64,000 nucleotides of DNA from Puniceicoccaceae bacterium (GTDB lineage: Bacteria > Verrucomicrobiota > Verrucomicrobiia > Opitutales > Coraliomargaritaceae). The stretch is from NCBI GenBank assembly GCA_902587165.1, contig CACIKF010000002.1, forward strand, positions 62,001 through 126,000. Direction: 5' to 3'. This document shows, in pieces, positions 63,868 to 64,000 of the stretch (positions within the stretch are counted from its first letter, which is position 1; every line of letters begins with the position of its first letter). The translations under genes were made by a program, and so were the position numbers. The notes beneath the pieces are model-generated. The model saw nothing but the letters and a program-made list of their open reading frames with translations, was not told the origin of the DNA and searched no databases.

Positions 63868-64000
63868 ATGGAAATCAACACCGCAGCAAAACCCACCGTC
63901 GGGATCATCATGGGAAGCCAATCAGACTGGAGTACAATGAGTGAGACAGCAGCCTTACTTAAGCAGCTCGACATCTCCTTTGAGACAAAGATTGTTAGCG
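63868..64000 (+). CDS. purE: N5-carboxyaminoimidazole ribonucleotide mutase (5' end only)
   Basis: 44 codons before the window edge. TVGIIMGSQSDWSTMSETAALLKQLDISFETKIVS is the start of PurE, with its GIIMGSQSDW phosphate-binding motif. Purine synthesis. The end is outside the window. Confidence 0.93.
   Translation, partial: MEINTAAKPTVGIIMGSQSDWSTMSETAALLKQLDISFETKIVS

Noticed and set aside
63715-63921. 68-residue minus-strand frame
   Set aside because: It overlaps the purE start in antisense and lacks any family signal.

Overview
The window looks like chromosomal core sequence of a marine Verrucomicrobium, most likely an Opitutales / Puniceicoccales relative (inference; no 16S gene is present). 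The pointers are an exosortase, an intact two-cysteine formylglycine-generating enzyme (a sulfatase activator), a secreted clan-A-type glycosidase, a MoxR/Bat operon, paired ECF sigma and anti-sigma genes, and near-complete absence of Shine-Dalgarno sequences at about 30 start sites read by eye. No phage, insertion sequence, CRISPR array or classical defence island was recognised.

Layout. 1-4.3 kb: 3' truncated rpsA (minus), tRNA-Leu, a DUF493 gene, msrA, a NUC1-like protein without its catalytic His, a TPMT-type methyltransferase and SRP RNA. 4.3-13.4 kb: a kinase-like orphan next to rnr, aguB, hisG, bcp plus an OmpR-type regulator, membrane-anchored msrB, carboxynorspermidine dehydrogenase and tRNA-Gly. 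13.5-24.1 kb: a PstS-like binding protein, an NtrC-type regulator and, divergently, the seven-gene moxR-DUF58-DUF4381-batA-batB/C-batD-batE operon. 24.1-32.3 kb: aguA, folP, a histidinol-phosphatase-type enzyme, SulP, a glycosidase and metX-metW. 32.4-37.2 kb: an S8 protease, a beheaded glutamine amidotransferase remnant joined to lipB-lipA, and an exosortase. 37.3-45.5 kb: HIT, phoH, a 7TM-HD (PgpH) gene, ybeY, an ECF sigma with a tiny zinc anti-sigma, an orphan oligopeptide ABC ATPase, a small lipoprotein and murJ. 45.6-50 kb: a split Pta (catalytic and regulatory halves), xseB and dxs. 50-64 kb: sufT, an exported unknown, a GcvR-like ACT protein, ppnP, FGE, dprA, nnrE/D, pdxJ, argG, rpoE with its anti-sigma, tRNA-Lys, an HTH-metallo-beta-lactamase fusion, a tryptophan-alanine repeat protein and the 5' end of purE.

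How the genes fit together. aguA, aguB and carboxynorspermidine dehydrogenase, scattered over 17 kb, point to arginine -> agmatine -> putrescine and the carboxyspermidine route to spermidine. msrA, msrB, bcp and the regulator beside bcp cover oxidative damage. The Bat operon probably builds a membrane and periplasmic chaperone or stress complex, with an NtrC-type regulator and operator-like palindromes at its head. phoH, pgpH and ybeY form the familiar RNA/ribosome and cyclic-di-AMP block. FGE, SulP, the glycosidase and the exosortase fit a life on sulfated marine polysaccharides, although no sulfatase or PEP-CTERM substrate lies in the window.

The least explained items are the catalytically dead NUC1 homologue, the kinase-like orphan beside rnr, the HTH-metallo-beta-lactamase fusion, the perfect palindrome before moxR and the general lack of Shine-Dalgarno sites. 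No wholly new multi-gene system is claimed.
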